Shown one piece after another: positions 18,385-27,169 of a DNA stretch of 64,000 nucleotides (positions are counted from its first letter, which is position 1; every line of letters begins with the position of its first letter). The position numbers were made by a program, and so were the translations under genes. Location: assembly GCA_963766175.1 (NCBI GenBank), contig CAVXZE010000010.1, positions 124,001 through 188,000 on the forward strand. Direction: 5' to 3'. The notes beneath the pieces are model-generated. The model did no database searches. It was not told the DNA's origin and saw nothing but the letters and a program-made list of their open reading frames with translations. The DNA is from CAVXZE01 sp963766175 (GTDB lineage Bacteria; Myxococcota_A; UBA9160; UBA6930).

Positions 18385-19038
18385 ATGGCTGTCGAAATCG
18401 TTCCCATCCAGGTCAGCAAGGTCGAGGCCGCTCTGGAGAAGCTGGTGGCTCCCGATGCCGCGGAGTGGGGAGGCGCCACGGAGGCGGTGGTTCCGATCGA
18501 TCCGACGCCCCTGGACCGCCTGCCTTCGGCCTACGTGCAGGTGTCCTGGCGGGATCGGCCCCGTGGTGCGATCGGAGAGGTGCGGGTGCGCGCCGCTGCG
18601 GGCGCCGATGGTCTGGCGGTGCGGCTCGACTGGAAGGCGCTTCGGCCCTCGCGTCTGATCAGCGACTGGAACGTGTATCCCGACGCCTGTGCGATGCTCT
18701 TCCCGGCCGACGGCCGCGAGGCCGAGTTCGACACGATGGGGAGCCCGACGCATCCGGTGCAGGGGTGGCACTGGCGTGCCGGGACCGATCTTCCCTTCGT
18801 GGTGACGGCGACGGGGATCGGCACGGTGGAGCGGGCCAAGGAGCACCCGGTGCAGGTCCGTTCCCGCTGGTCGGAGGGTCGCTGGCAGGTGGTGCTGGCG
18901 GGTCCGCTGGGAGCCGGTGGGATGCCGCTGCGGAAGGGATCCGGTCTGCCGGTGGCGTTTGCAGTGTGGTCGGGTGCAGCGCGGGAACGCGCGGGTCTCA
19001 AGTCGTACTCGCCGCAGGCTTGTGAGCTGCGGCTCTGA
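18385..19038 (+). CDS. Molybdoenzyme gamma subunit, heme b-binding (EbdC/DmsC-like)
   Basis: A 217-residue protein resembling the gamma subunits of ethylbenzene dehydrogenase-type enzymes, which fold as a beta-sandwich and hold one heme b that passes electrons from the beta subunit onward. Its position between alpha and beta genes supports the call. Candidate axial ligands are the Met in DACAMLFPADG and a Lys near the C-terminus in AGLKSYSPQ, by analogy with the Met/Lys pair known in EbdC; this is inference. No signal peptide is visible. The ATG at 18385 lies two bases after the alpha stop and uses GGAGG inside the alpha 3' end, so the pair is coupled. Confidence 0.75.
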   Translation: MAVEIVPIQVSKVEAALEKLVAPDAAEWGGATEAVVPIDPTPLDRLPSAYVQVSWRDRPRGAIGEVRVRAAAGADGLAVRLDWKALRPSRLISDWNVYPDACAMLFPADGREAEFDTMGSPTHPVQGWHWRAGTDLPFVVTATGIGTVERAKEHPVQVRSRWSEGRWQVVLAGPLGAGGMPLRKGSGLPVAFAVWSGAARERAGLKSYSPQACELRL

Positions 19039-19057
19039 TGGGTGGAGGAGGCGGGCG

Positions 19058-20107
19058 ATGAAGGCTGCAAAGTCCCCGAAGCATCAGTTCGCGATGGTGT
19101 TCGATCTGAACAAGTGTCTGGGCTGTCAGTGCTGCACGGTGGGGTGCAAGACCCAGTGGACGCAGGCGACCGGCATGGAGGCGATGTGGTGGAACATCGT
19201 CAACACGATGCCGGGCCGCGGCACGCCCCGTGACGCGTTCGAGCTGGGGGGTGGTTACCGGGGCGGCGAGCCGGTCCCGGGTCAGCTTCCCGGCAAGAGC
19301 GAGTGGGGGGAGGCCTGGGACTTCGAGTACGACGAGGTCTTCTCCCGGGGTGAGGGCGGCAGCGCGTACCTGCGTCCCCGGGAGCGGGACGGGGCCTCGC
19401 CGCAGTGGGGTCCGAACTGGGACGAGGACATGGGAGGTGGCGAGTATCCCAACTCGTATTTCTTCTATCTGCCGCTCTTGTGCATGAACTGCAGCAAGCC
19501 GGCCTGTCTGGAGGCCTGTCCCCGCGACTCCATCTACCGTCGCGAGGAGGACGGGATCATTCTGATCGACGAGGAGCGGTGTCACGGCTATCGGTTCTGC
19601 ATCGAGGCGTGTCCCTACAAGCGGATCTACTTCAACCAGGAGCGGGCGATCGCCCAGAAGTGCATCTCGTGCTACCCGCGTCTGGAGGCGGGAGTGGCTC
19701 CGGCGTGTGTGCGGCAGTGTCCGGGCCGGATGCGTCACATCGGGTATCTGGACGATCCCGAGAGCCCGATCTACAAGCTGGTGAAGAAGTGGAAGGTGGC
19801 GCTTCCGCTGCGTCCCGACTTCGAGGTGGAGCCGAACGTCTTCTACATTCCGCCGAGCTCGCCGATGGCCTTCGACGAGAAGGGGGAGTTCGACGAGAAG
19901 GGCTCACGGATCCCGCTCGACTATCTGCGGGAGCTGTTCGGTCCCGGAGTCGAGAAGGCGCTGGCCAAGGTCGAGGCGGAGCGCAAGAAGGCGGCTTCGG
20001 GCAAGAAGTCCGAGCTGATCGACATCCTGATCGCGCGCAACTGGCAGCAGCTGCTGGGCCCCTACCCCGAGGACCCGGGCGCCCTCAAACGACCGCCGAA
20101 GGGCTAG
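19058..20107 (+). CDS. Molybdoenzyme beta subunit 1, four-cluster ferredoxin (NarH/EbdB-like)
   Basis: A 349-residue electron-transfer subunit. Four Cys groups are visible: Cys20/23/26/30, Cys142/145/150/154, Cys175-Tyr178-Cys181/185, and Cys202/205/217/221. The Tyr at 178 replaces a cluster Cys, the same kind of change (Trp in NarH) that gives one [3Fe-4S] cluster, so three [4Fe-4S] and one [3Fe-4S] clusters are expected. It should take electrons from the alpha subunit and hand them to the gamma heme or a quinone path. The ATG at 19058 follows GGAGGAGGCGGG. It closes the alpha-gamma-beta operon; no NarJ-type chaperone gene follows. Confidence 0.9.
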   Translation: MKAAKSPKHQFAMVFDLNKCLGCQCCTVGCKTQWTQATGMEAMWWNIVNTMPGRGTPRDAFELGGGYRGGEPVPGQLPGKSEWGEAWDFEYDEVFSRGEGGSAYLRPRERDGASPQWGPNWDEDMGGGEYPNSYFFYLPLLCMNCSKPACLEACPRDSIYRREEDGIILIDEERCHGYRFCIEACPYKRIYFNQERAIAQKCISCYPRLEAGVAPACVRQCPGRMRHIGYLDDPESPIYKLVKKWKVALPLRPDFEVEPNVFYIPPSSPMAFDEKGEFDEKGSRIPLDYLRELFGPGVEKALAKVEAERKKAASGKKSELIDILIARNWQQLLGPYPEDPGALKRPPKG

Positions 20108-20113
20108 CCCGTA

Positions 20114-20929
20114 TTATTCACCAAGCTCGTGGCGAAGCCGCTGCAGACCCAGCGGCTCTACTCTCCAGAGCCCTCCGAAGGGATAGTCGAGGTCGAAGAG
20201 CGAGAGGTAGAGCACCATGATGGCGCCCGTGGTGAGGCCCAGGAGCAGCGCCTCGAGCAGGGGTGCGCTCATGTCCAGCAGCAGGAAGCCCACCATGATG
20301 AGGCTCGAGAGGATCTCGATCTGGAACCAGTGGATTCGGGGGATGTACCGGGCCGCGATGGAGAGCCGCTCGCTCCGCGCTCGGGTGGTCGTGCGGAGCT
20401 CGTCGTGGATGGCATTCAGCGTGATCCGGTCCACGTCGTCGGAGACGCCGTCGGTGGACATCTCGTTCAGCACGGGGACGATCCGATAGAGGATCGGCGC
20501 GGCGTCGACCGCGTCGTCCGGGGGGAACTCGTGGTCGAGGAGCTGCTCGACGTAGCTTAGTACGTGGCCGCTCACGGCCTTCTGGGAAGTCCCTCCGCGC
20601 ATGGTTCCGGTCAGCAGGATGAGATTCCGTAGACTGCTCGCCTCGGCCGTCAGCTTCTGACGAAGCTCGGCCTGGCGTCCGAAGGCCTGCTGGAAGGTGA
20701 ATCCGATGATCAGCGCGTAGATCACGCCCACCACCGTGAGGAACGCGCCGACCCCTTCGCCGAGATCCTGGGCTCCGGCCGTGCGGAGCGCCGCCTGCAA
20801 GGGGTCGGCCAGATACGGGTAGAGGACGAACATCGCGCCGCCGGAAACGGCCGGGATCGCGAAAAGCATCCACGGCCGTGTCCGGATGGTGCGATTCAAC
20901 GCCTTCTGCGCGGTCGCAAAGAGCTCCAT
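20114..20929 (-). CDS. DUF4239 family membrane protein
   Basis: A 271-residue integral membrane protein of the DUF4239 (bestrophin-like) type. Two N-terminal membrane segments (about 20-40 and 62-84) and two C-terminal ones (about 208-226 and 228-246) flank a soluble region of about 120 residues. The family's C-terminal signature LFDLDYPFGGLWRVEP is clear. Function is unknown; distant similarity to bestrophin channels suggests ion transport. It converges with the beta subunit gene, leaving only six bases between stops, and is separated by about 200 bp from the start of the region-3 operon's end. Confidence 0.8.
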   Translation of the reverse strand: MELFATAQKALNRTIRTRPWMLFAIPAVSGGAMFVLYPYLADPLQAALRTAGAQDLGEGVGAFLTVVGVIYALIIGFTFQQAFGRQAELRQKLTAEASSLRNLILLTGTMRGGTSQKAVSGHVLSYVEQLLDHEFPPDDAVDAAPILYRIVPVLNEMSTDGVSDDVDRITLNAIHDELRTTTRARSERLSIAARYIPRIHWFQIEILSSLIMVGFLLLDMSAPLLEALLLGLTTGAIMVLYLSLFDLDYPFGGLWRVEPLGLQRLRHELGE

Positions 20930-21134
20930 TGTTCCTCGCCTGAATGACCGAAGGGCACTCCGCTCGCCGGGACGCTCCGCCAGGATACCGCGGTTCCTGC
21001 TCCGACTCTCGTCGGGTGCTGTCTGGTTCCCACTCGAGGATGTCCGACGAGACCGGGAGGCACCAATCCTTGGTAGCCTCTACAGCCAGCGTTTGGTCGC
21101 GAAATAGTAGAACAGCCAGGGCTTCGACCCGGGA

Positions 21135-23906
21135 CTAGGTGTCGTCCCGAACCGGCTCGCAGTCGACGCGGATGCAGCGGTCGAAGGGGACCGGTTGCCA
21201 CTCGGTGGGTGAGTAGAGGAGGTGTCCGTAGTCGCCGACCAGGTGCAGCCACTTGACCATGCCTGGCTCGACTTCGTTGGAGCCCTTGCCGCCCGGGAAC
21301 ATGAAGCCCTCGAAGCCGTTGTAGACGGTCAGGCCGTCGGGGCGCTGGGCGGGGCTGGTCCGCGCCGGGACGACGAAATCGCCGACGTCGTTCCAGATCC
21401 GCACCAGGGCGTCGTCCTCGATCCCCTTCTCACGCGCCACCGCGTCGTTGATCAGCACGAAGGGTTTTCCGCGGTGCGTCTCGAGCATGACGGCGTTGGT
21501 CATGTTCATGGCGTGGTTGCTCCAGCGGGCGTGTCCGCTGGAGAGTCGGAACGGGTGATCGCCGCCCATCGCCGGCGGCTCCTTGTGCACGGGGAGGTCT
21601 TCGCCGGCCTCGCGGTACCAAGGGTGGTCGAGCAGGAACTGAGCGCGGCGGGTGAGCGTGGGAAAGGGGTGCCCCAGCTCGACGTGATTGCGCAGCGGTG
21701 CGTGTGTCTCGTTTCTTGGGAAAGGAGAGGCATTGGCTTTCGCCATTGCGATGAAGGCCCAGTCATTGTAGTGGCTATGGCCCTTCTTTCGGAAGGTCTC
21801 GAGGGTGGTGCCTTCGGGCATGTTCCCCGAGGTCACGGCGTCGGCCAGCGCCTCCTTCGCGAAGCTCTCGCTGTCCACCAGCGTGCCGTTCAGGGTGAAG
21901 AGATCCCAAAGCTCGTCGTAGCGTCGGGGAACGCCACTGGTGTGCATGAAGCTCTCGAGCCCGCGTACTTTCGCCCGCTCGGCGATGCTCTTGCAGAGCG
22001 CCCCGAGCATCTCCCACTCCCCGCGCGCTTCGGCGAGCGGTGGGACGGCCGCCTCTCCCAGCGAGAGGAACATGGTGTAGGGGGCCGGCATGCCGAACCC
22101 CGTCTTCTCGTAGTGTTGGGCGGCGGGCAGCACCAGGTCCGCGTGGAGTGCCGTCTGCGACATCCGGTAGTCGGCGCAGACGACCTTGGTCAGCTGGGGC
22201 CAGAGGTTCTCGAAGACCGCCTTCTTGCCACCGCGCGTACGCCGGAGCGTATTGCCTCCGATCTCGAGAAGCACCCGCGCCGGCTTGCTCGCGGCGGCCT
22301 CGGCGGCCTCCTTCCAGGTCTCCTGCTGGGAGGCCTCCTCAAAGTACTCGTCGAAGCTCCGCTTCATGGCGGGATCGTTCCACTCGGGCCGGTTCCAGCG
22401 TTCGCGGTAACCGGCCTGGTGGTACCAGAAGAAGGCGGGGGGAACCATGTTGCTGCGGCCGAGCATCCGCCAGAGGGCGCGATCGGCCAGCTCTCCCGTC
22501 AGCGTGGGATCCTGCTGGACCAGCTGCTCGCGCATCATGCGGGCCGCGTCCAGCACCTCCAGGCCGCCCTCGACTCCGGGCTTGGTCTTCGTCATGACCG
22601 TCGAGATGCCGTCGAACATGAAGGAGTTCCAGCTGGCGGTGCCGGCTCCCTTCTTTCCCCAGTTTCCGGTAAGCGCCAGCACCAGCAGGATCGAACGCGA
22701 CATCAGGTCGCCGTGGTAGTACTTCGCGGCCGACATGCCCACGGTGATGCGGGTGCGCCGGGTGGCGACCTTTCGCGCCAGCAGGCGGATCGTATCGGGA
22801 TGGACCTCGCAGATGGCGCTGGCCTGCTCGGGCGAGTAATCGGCATCCAGCATGCGCGCGACGCGAGCGAAGAGCGGCTCGACCTCGACCTGGCCGGCGT
22901 CGAGGGTCTCCACCTCGAGCTTGCCCTCGAGGAGAGGCTCGAAGTCGAGAAAGAGGCTGGCGGGATCGGCGGGCTGCGGCCCTTTCTCGGGGTGGGCCTG
23001 GAAGAAGCGGTCGTCGCGGCCGCCCTCCTCGAGGTGGAGGGGTCGCAGGAACTCGCCGGTATCGGTGCGGACCAGCAGCGAGAGGTCGGTCTGGGACGCT
23101 GCGAAGTCCCGGTCCATCAGGCCCTCGGAGACGATGACCTGGCACATCGCCAGGGCGAGCGCTGCGTCGGTTCCGTGGCGGATCGGGACGTGGTAGTCCA
23201 CGTGACTGTGGGAGGGACTGACGTCGGGTGAGACCAGCGCGAGCTCCTTTCCCCGGTAACGCGCTTCGGTCATGTAGTGGAACATCGGAATCATCGTGTG
23301 GGCGGGGTTGGAGTGGAAGACCAGGCTGAACTCGCTGTGGAAGCCGTCGTCGATCGATGGGGAGAAGGAGAACTTGCCGAAGGTCTGCTGCAGTCCGGTG
23401 ATGAAGTCGTTGATGGTGGCATCGACGTCCAAGCTCGTTCCGCCCAGCACCCCCATGAAACGTGAGCCCGGTGTACTGGCCGCCAGCTCCGGGCTCATTT
23501 CCATCACCACGGCCTGCGGTCCGATCTCCTCGATGGCGTCGAGAATGGCGTCCGCGGTCTCGCTCAAAGCCTCGTCCCAGGAGATCCGCTCCCAGCGCGC
23601 CTCGCCGCGTTCGCCGGCGCGACGCAACGGGAAGCGGATCCGGTCCGGGGCGTAGAGCTCCCGGCTCCAGGCGAGCCCTCTTTGGCAGAGGAGAGGATTC
23701 ATGTCGGGGACACCGTCCTCGACCGGCTCGATCACGCCCGCCGCCTCCTCGCGCACCACCTTGCCGTCCTTCACGAAGACGTAGAACAGGCAGTCGGCCG
23801 GCGCGCAGTTGACGCAGTGGGTCCCGAAGCTGACGCGGTCCCAGTCCTGGTGGATGCGGTCCCGGTAGCGCTTCTCGGTCGCGTTGGTCTCGCGGGGTCG
23901 GCTCAT
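21135..23906 (-). CDS. Type II DMSO-reductase-family molybdoenzyme, alpha subunit 2
   Basis: A 923-residue paralogue of the alpha subunit at 15509. FS0 ligands are His30, Cys34, Cys39 and Cys74: the Cys39-Cys74 gap of 34 is conserved, but the two first Cys are four rather than three residues apart and an extra Cys31 follows the His. The candidate molybdenum-ligand Asp lies in SPSIDDGF. GTDAALALAM and the GHARWSNHAM segment match the cofactor pocket of the family. No twin-arginine signal is apparent. Its ATG overlaps the stop of the upstream beta gene (ATGA), so alpha 2 and beta 2 form one complex. It is the last gene of the long operon; no gamma subunit is nearby. The frame is open upstream of 23906, but that part is antisense-free read-through over the beta gene. 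Confidence 0.87.
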   Translation of the reverse strand: MSRPRETNATEKRYRDRIHQDWDRVSFGTHCVNCAPADCLFYVFVKDGKVVREEAAGVIEPVEDGVPDMNPLLCQRGLAWSRELYAPDRIRFPLRRAGERGEARWERISWDEALSETADAILDAIEEIGPQAVVMEMSPELAASTPGSRFMGVLGGTSLDVDATINDFITGLQQTFGKFSFSPSIDDGFHSEFSLVFHSNPAHTMIPMFHYMTEARYRGKELALVSPDVSPSHSHVDYHVPIRHGTDAALALAMCQVIVSEGLMDRDFAASQTDLSLLVRTDTGEFLRPLHLEEGGRDDRFFQAHPEKGPQPADPASLFLDFEPLLEGKLEVETLDAGQVEVEPLFARVARMLDADYSPEQASAICEVHPDTIRLLARKVATRRTRITVGMSAAKYYHGDLMSRSILLVLALTGNWGKKGAGTASWNSFMFDGISTVMTKTKPGVEGGLEVLDAARMMREQLVQQDPTLTGELADRALWRMLGRSNMVPPAFFWYHQAGYRERWNRPEWNDPAMKRSFDEYFEEASQQETWKEAAEAAASKPARVLLEIGGNTLRRTRGGKKAVFENLWPQLTKVVCADYRMSQTALHADLVLPAAQHYEKTGFGMPAPYTMFLSLGEAAVPPLAEARGEWEMLGALCKSIAERAKVRGLESFMHTSGVPRRYDELWDLFTLNGTLVDSESFAKEALADAVTSGNMPEGTTLETFRKKGHSHYNDWAFIAMAKANASPFPRNETHAPLRNHVELGHPFPTLTRRAQFLLDHPWYREAGEDLPVHKEPPAMGGDHPFRLSSGHARWSNHAMNMTNAVMLETHRGKPFVLINDAVAREKGIEDDALVRIWNDVGDFVVPARTSPAQRPDGLTVYNGFEGFMFPGGKGSNEVEPGMVKWLHLVGDYGHLLYSPTEWQPVPFDRCIRVDCEPVRDDT

Positions 23907-24961
23907 CGCGCGCTCTCCCGGGCGGCGTCCACGACGGCGGGCTCCTTGCCGAAGGGACCGAACAGCGTCTTCCACTCGTAGACAATCAGCGTGTCCAGCA
24001 GCTCCGAGCTGCCACCCCCGCGCACCCGCTCGATCTCGCTCCGAAGCCTCGCCAGGACCTCGTGCACCGCCGGTCCGAACAGCGACTCCAGGTACTCGGG
24101 CGGGATGCGCATCGTCTCCGTGTCGATCGAGCGGTCCTCCCGCAGCCGGTAGGGCGAGAGCGGGGGGACGTAGAAGACGTTCGGCTCCGTCCCGAACTCC
24201 GCGTGCAGCGGAAGCGCCACCTTCCACTCGTGGACCAGCCGATGGACCGGATCCTTCTCGTCGTCCAGCATCCCCACGAACACCAGACGCCCGGGACAGT
24301 TCCGCGCGCACGCGGGTGCTATCCCCTGTTCCAGCCTCGGGAAGCAGAGGTTGCAGTGCTGCGCCACACCGCGCACGTGGTTGAAGTAGATCTTCTTGTA
24401 GGGACACGCCTGCATGCACTTGCGCGAGCCCTGGCAGAGGTCCTCGTCACGCAGCACGATCCCATCTTCTGCGCGCTTGTACATGGCTCCGGAGGGGCAG
24501 GCCTCGACGCAGGCGGGGCGCGTGCAGTGGTTGCAGATGCGCGGCAGGTAGAAGAAGTAGGCGTTGGGGAACTCGCCGGCGCCCTGGTCCTCGTCCCAGT
24601 TGGGTCCCCAGGTGGGCGGGGTGCCCTCGGCCGTGGTGGGTGTCAGGTGGACGGACTGCCCCTTGCCGCCGAAGAAGACCTCCTCCTTGTTGAACTTCCA
24701 GCCGCCGCCGAACTCCTCGAGTGTCGGCTCGTGTCCGAGATCGAGCTTTCCGTCGGGGTAGCCTCCCCCCATCTGTTCCCAGTCACGGGGCGTGCCGCGG
24801 CCGGGCATGGTGTTGGTGGTGCACCACCACTGGTGCTCTTCGCCTTCGTCGCGGGTCCAGAGCATCTTGCAGGCGACGCTGCAGGCCTGGCAGCCCATGC
24901 ACTTGTTCAGGTCGAAGACTAGCGCGACCTGGCCTTCGGAGGCGACACTCGGTTCACTCAT
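23903..24961 (-). CDS. Molybdoenzyme beta subunit 2, four-cluster ferredoxin
   Basis: A 352-residue NarH/EbdB-like iron-sulfur subunit, paralogous to the one at 19058. The first cluster motif is Cys21/24/27/31 (CMGCQACSVAC); the second is CNHCTRPACVEAC; the third is CQGSRKCMQAC, with Ser in place of a Cys, again predicting one [3Fe-4S] cluster; the fourth is CNLCFPRLE followed by CARNC. The ATG at 24961 is the family start. The stop overlaps alpha 2 by four bases. It should carry electrons away from alpha 2, but with no gamma heme subunit in this operon the acceptor is unknown. Confidence 0.88.
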   Translation of the reverse strand: MSEPSVASEGQVALVFDLNKCMGCQACSVACKMLWTRDEGEEHQWWCTTNTMPGRGTPRDWEQMGGGYPDGKLDLGHEPTLEEFGGGWKFNKEEVFFGGKGQSVHLTPTTAEGTPPTWGPNWDEDQGAGEFPNAYFFYLPRICNHCTRPACVEACPSGAMYKRAEDGIVLRDEDLCQGSRKCMQACPYKKIYFNHVRGVAQHCNLCFPRLEQGIAPACARNCPGRLVFVGMLDDEKDPVHRLVHEWKVALPLHAEFGTEPNVFYVPPLSPYRLREDRSIDTETMRIPPEYLESLFGPAVHEVLARLRSEIERVRGGGSSELLDTLIVYEWKTLFGPFGKEPAVVDAARESAR

Positions 24962-24999
24962 CGCGCGGCTCTCCCGTGCTGCGATTCGGATTCCGGAGT

Positions 25000-27153
25000 C
25001 TAGCCTGGATTGGTCAGTGGGTAGACCTTGCAGAGATGGGACTTGAGCGGCTCGGAGCCGGTCTCGGGATCGAAGCCGTCGTCTCCAAAGAGCAGATTGA
25101 CGTTGGACCGCTCCCAGCCGTAGCCCGGGGGGCCTTCTTCCGGGAACCACCAGGCGTGCTGGGCATTGACCACGTCGGGCGCCACTCCATCCCAGAGCTT
25201 GGCCTTCATCTGGATCCGGGCGACGGGCGTCTCGATCCATACCCAGTCGCCGTCGCCGATGTCCAACGACCGGGCCGTATCGGGATGGATTTCCACGAGT
25301 GGGTCCGGGTTCGCGCGCCGGAGCGCGGGAATCTGCCGCAGCTCCGACTGGAAGAAGTGCTTGATCTTGACGCCGGTCATCAGGATCAGGGGATATTGCT
25401 CCGCGACTTCTGGCGTCGATACCGGAGAGAGCGGAGGCTCCCGGTACTCGGGCAAGGGAGACAAGCCCATCAGGTCACACAGTCGGCTCTTCAGCTCCAG
25501 CTTCCCAGAAGGCGTCTCGAAGCCCCTGGTCCGGTACTTGCGGTACTCCTGCTTTCCGATCAGCATTCCGCGCTCACAGAATGCCTCGAAGTCGAGACCG
25601 GTGTCTTCGAGCACCCAGTCTTGATACTCCCGCAGGTTCCTCCAGGGGAACGCCGCCTCCAGTCCCAGCCGCCGCGCCACCTCGATCAGCACGTCACGGT
25701 CGTCCCGCGCCTCTCCGATCTGGGCGACCTTGCGCCGGGCCAGCACGCACCAGATCTTGTGTACGAAGGCCACGTCGTCCTGCTCGAGCCAGGTGGCGGC
25801 GGGCAGCACCAGGTCCGCCAGCTGGGTGGTGGGGGTCATGAAGAAATCCGATGCCACGGTGAACTCCAGGTGCTGCTTCAAGGCCTCGGCGATCTTCCGA
25901 CCCTGCGTGGCGGTCATCAGGGGGTTGGATCCCAGAAGCCAGAGGCTGCGGACCCGGTAGGGCTGGTCGCTGACCACGGTCTCCCAGAAGGTGGGCGAGT
26001 GTAGAATCAGGTCCGCGGAGAAGCGTCCGGCGGAGAGCATCCGCTTCCGCTTCTCCGGCGCCAGAAAGATCTCGCCTCGATGCTCCGGGCTGTTGAAGAC
26101 GGCGACGTTCTTCAGGCCTTCCGGCGGAAGCCACTGGGCGTCGCCCCCCGGCACATCCACGTTCCCGGTCAAGGCGCGCAGGATCAGCAGCGAGCGGGCG
26201 GTCTGGATGTTGCAGGCGCTGGCGTCGATGCCCTGACCCCACTGGATACAGGCCGGTCTGGTGGTGGCATAGGTGCGCGCCGTTTCGCGAATCTCCTCGG
26301 CCGGGATGCGGGTGATGGAGGCGGCCCACTCCGGCGTGAACTCTCGCACGTGCCGTTTCAGCTCGTCGAAGCCCAGGGTGCAATGATCGACGAAGTCGTG
26401 ATCCACCAGGTCTTCGTCGATGATCGTATGGATCATGGCGAGGGCCAGGGCTCCGTCGGTGCCCGGTCGGAGCTGCAGCCAGTGGTCGGCCCGCCTGGCC
26501 AGGCTCGTCCTTCGCGGGTCCACCACGATTACCTTCTCCGCCCGTCGAACCGCCTGGAGGAGGGGCCCCCCACACATGCCGTCCGCCGCAGCGTTGGTGA
26601 CGATGTCGCAGCCCCATACCACGACACAGGCCGGTAACGTGCCACCGTGGCCGTAGATGTCGCAGACGGGTAGCTGTCCCAGGGTGGCGCGGCTGGCGAT
26701 CTGCCGGGGCAGGTAGCAGATCTGGCCGGGGGCGACGAAGTTGGGTGTGCCCAGGGCGTTGGCGAAACGCAGACTCATCTGGATGTAGGGCCGCCCGGTG
26801 CCGGTCACCATGGCCAGATACTCCGAGCCGCTCTCCTTCCGGATGGTGTCGAAGCGATCCACTACTTCGTCGATGGCCTCGGACCACAAGACACGCTGCC
26901 ACCGGTTCTCGCCGCGCGCCCCCACCCGCCGGAGCGGATGGGTCAGACGATCCGGGTGGTAGAGGAGTTCCGGAGAAGCCTTGCCCTTGGGGCAGATATA
27001 GCCCCGGCTGATGGGGCTCTCCGGATCGCCGGTCACCTCGACCACGCGATCGTCTTCCAGGTGGACGAGAACCTGACAGACGCCGTGGCACATCCGGCAG
27101 GAGGAGCGAACGGTTCGTCTTTCAGGCATGGGAGCCCGTGGCATCTGCCTCAT
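25000..27153 (-). CDS. Formate dehydrogenase-like molybdopterin oxidoreductase
   Basis: A 717-residue molybdo- or tungstoenzyme of the type I branch (formate dehydrogenase, thiosulfate/polysulfide reductase, acetylene hydratase relatives). The N-terminal cluster motif is CRMCHGVC with the fourth Cys in ICPKGK, about 30 residues later. A Cys in GQICYLPRQ lies where metal-ligand Cys or SeCys residues occur in this branch, so Cys ligation is likely. The LRPGTDGALALAM and NAQHAWWFPEEG segments are typical of the MGD-binding domains. There is no signal peptide. It begins 16 bp after the ferredoxin-like gene and ends 38 bp before beta 2, so it is mid-operon. Start choice is uncertain (ATGs at 27153 and 27129). 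Confidence 0.85.
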   Translation of the reverse strand: MRQMPRAPMPERRTVRSSCRMCHGVCQVLVHLEDDRVVEVTGDPESPISRGYICPKGKASPELLYHPDRLTHPLRRVGARGENRWQRVLWSEAIDEVVDRFDTIRKESGSEYLAMVTGTGRPYIQMSLRFANALGTPNFVAPGQICYLPRQIASRATLGQLPVCDIYGHGGTLPACVVVWGCDIVTNAAADGMCGGPLLQAVRRAEKVIVVDPRRTSLARRADHWLQLRPGTDGALALAMIHTIIDEDLVDHDFVDHCTLGFDELKRHVREFTPEWAASITRIPAEEIRETARTYATTRPACIQWGQGIDASACNIQTARSLLILRALTGNVDVPGGDAQWLPPEGLKNVAVFNSPEHRGEIFLAPEKRKRMLSAGRFSADLILHSPTFWETVVSDQPYRVRSLWLLGSNPLMTATQGRKIAEALKQHLEFTVASDFFMTPTTQLADLVLPAATWLEQDDVAFVHKIWCVLARRKVAQIGEARDDRDVLIEVARRLGLEAAFPWRNLREYQDWVLEDTGLDFEAFCERGMLIGKQEYRKYRTRGFETPSGKLELKSRLCDLMGLSPLPEYREPPLSPVSTPEVAEQYPLILMTGVKIKHFFQSELRQIPALRRANPDPLVEIHPDTARSLDIGDGDWVWIETPVARIQMKAKLWDGVAPDVVNAQHAWWFPEEGPPGYGWERSNVNLLFGDDGFDPETGSEPLKSHLCKVYPLTNPG

Positions 27154-27169
27154 CTGCGGCTCAGGAGAG

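Noticed and set aside
21222..23231. Plus-strand frame opposite molybdoenzyme alpha 2
   Set aside because: No family signature; the opposite strand carries full cofactor motifs.
23907..24419. Upstream extension of the alpha 2 frame
   Set aside because: It covers the beta 2 gene in another frame; the ATG at 23906 with ATGA overlap is the natural start.
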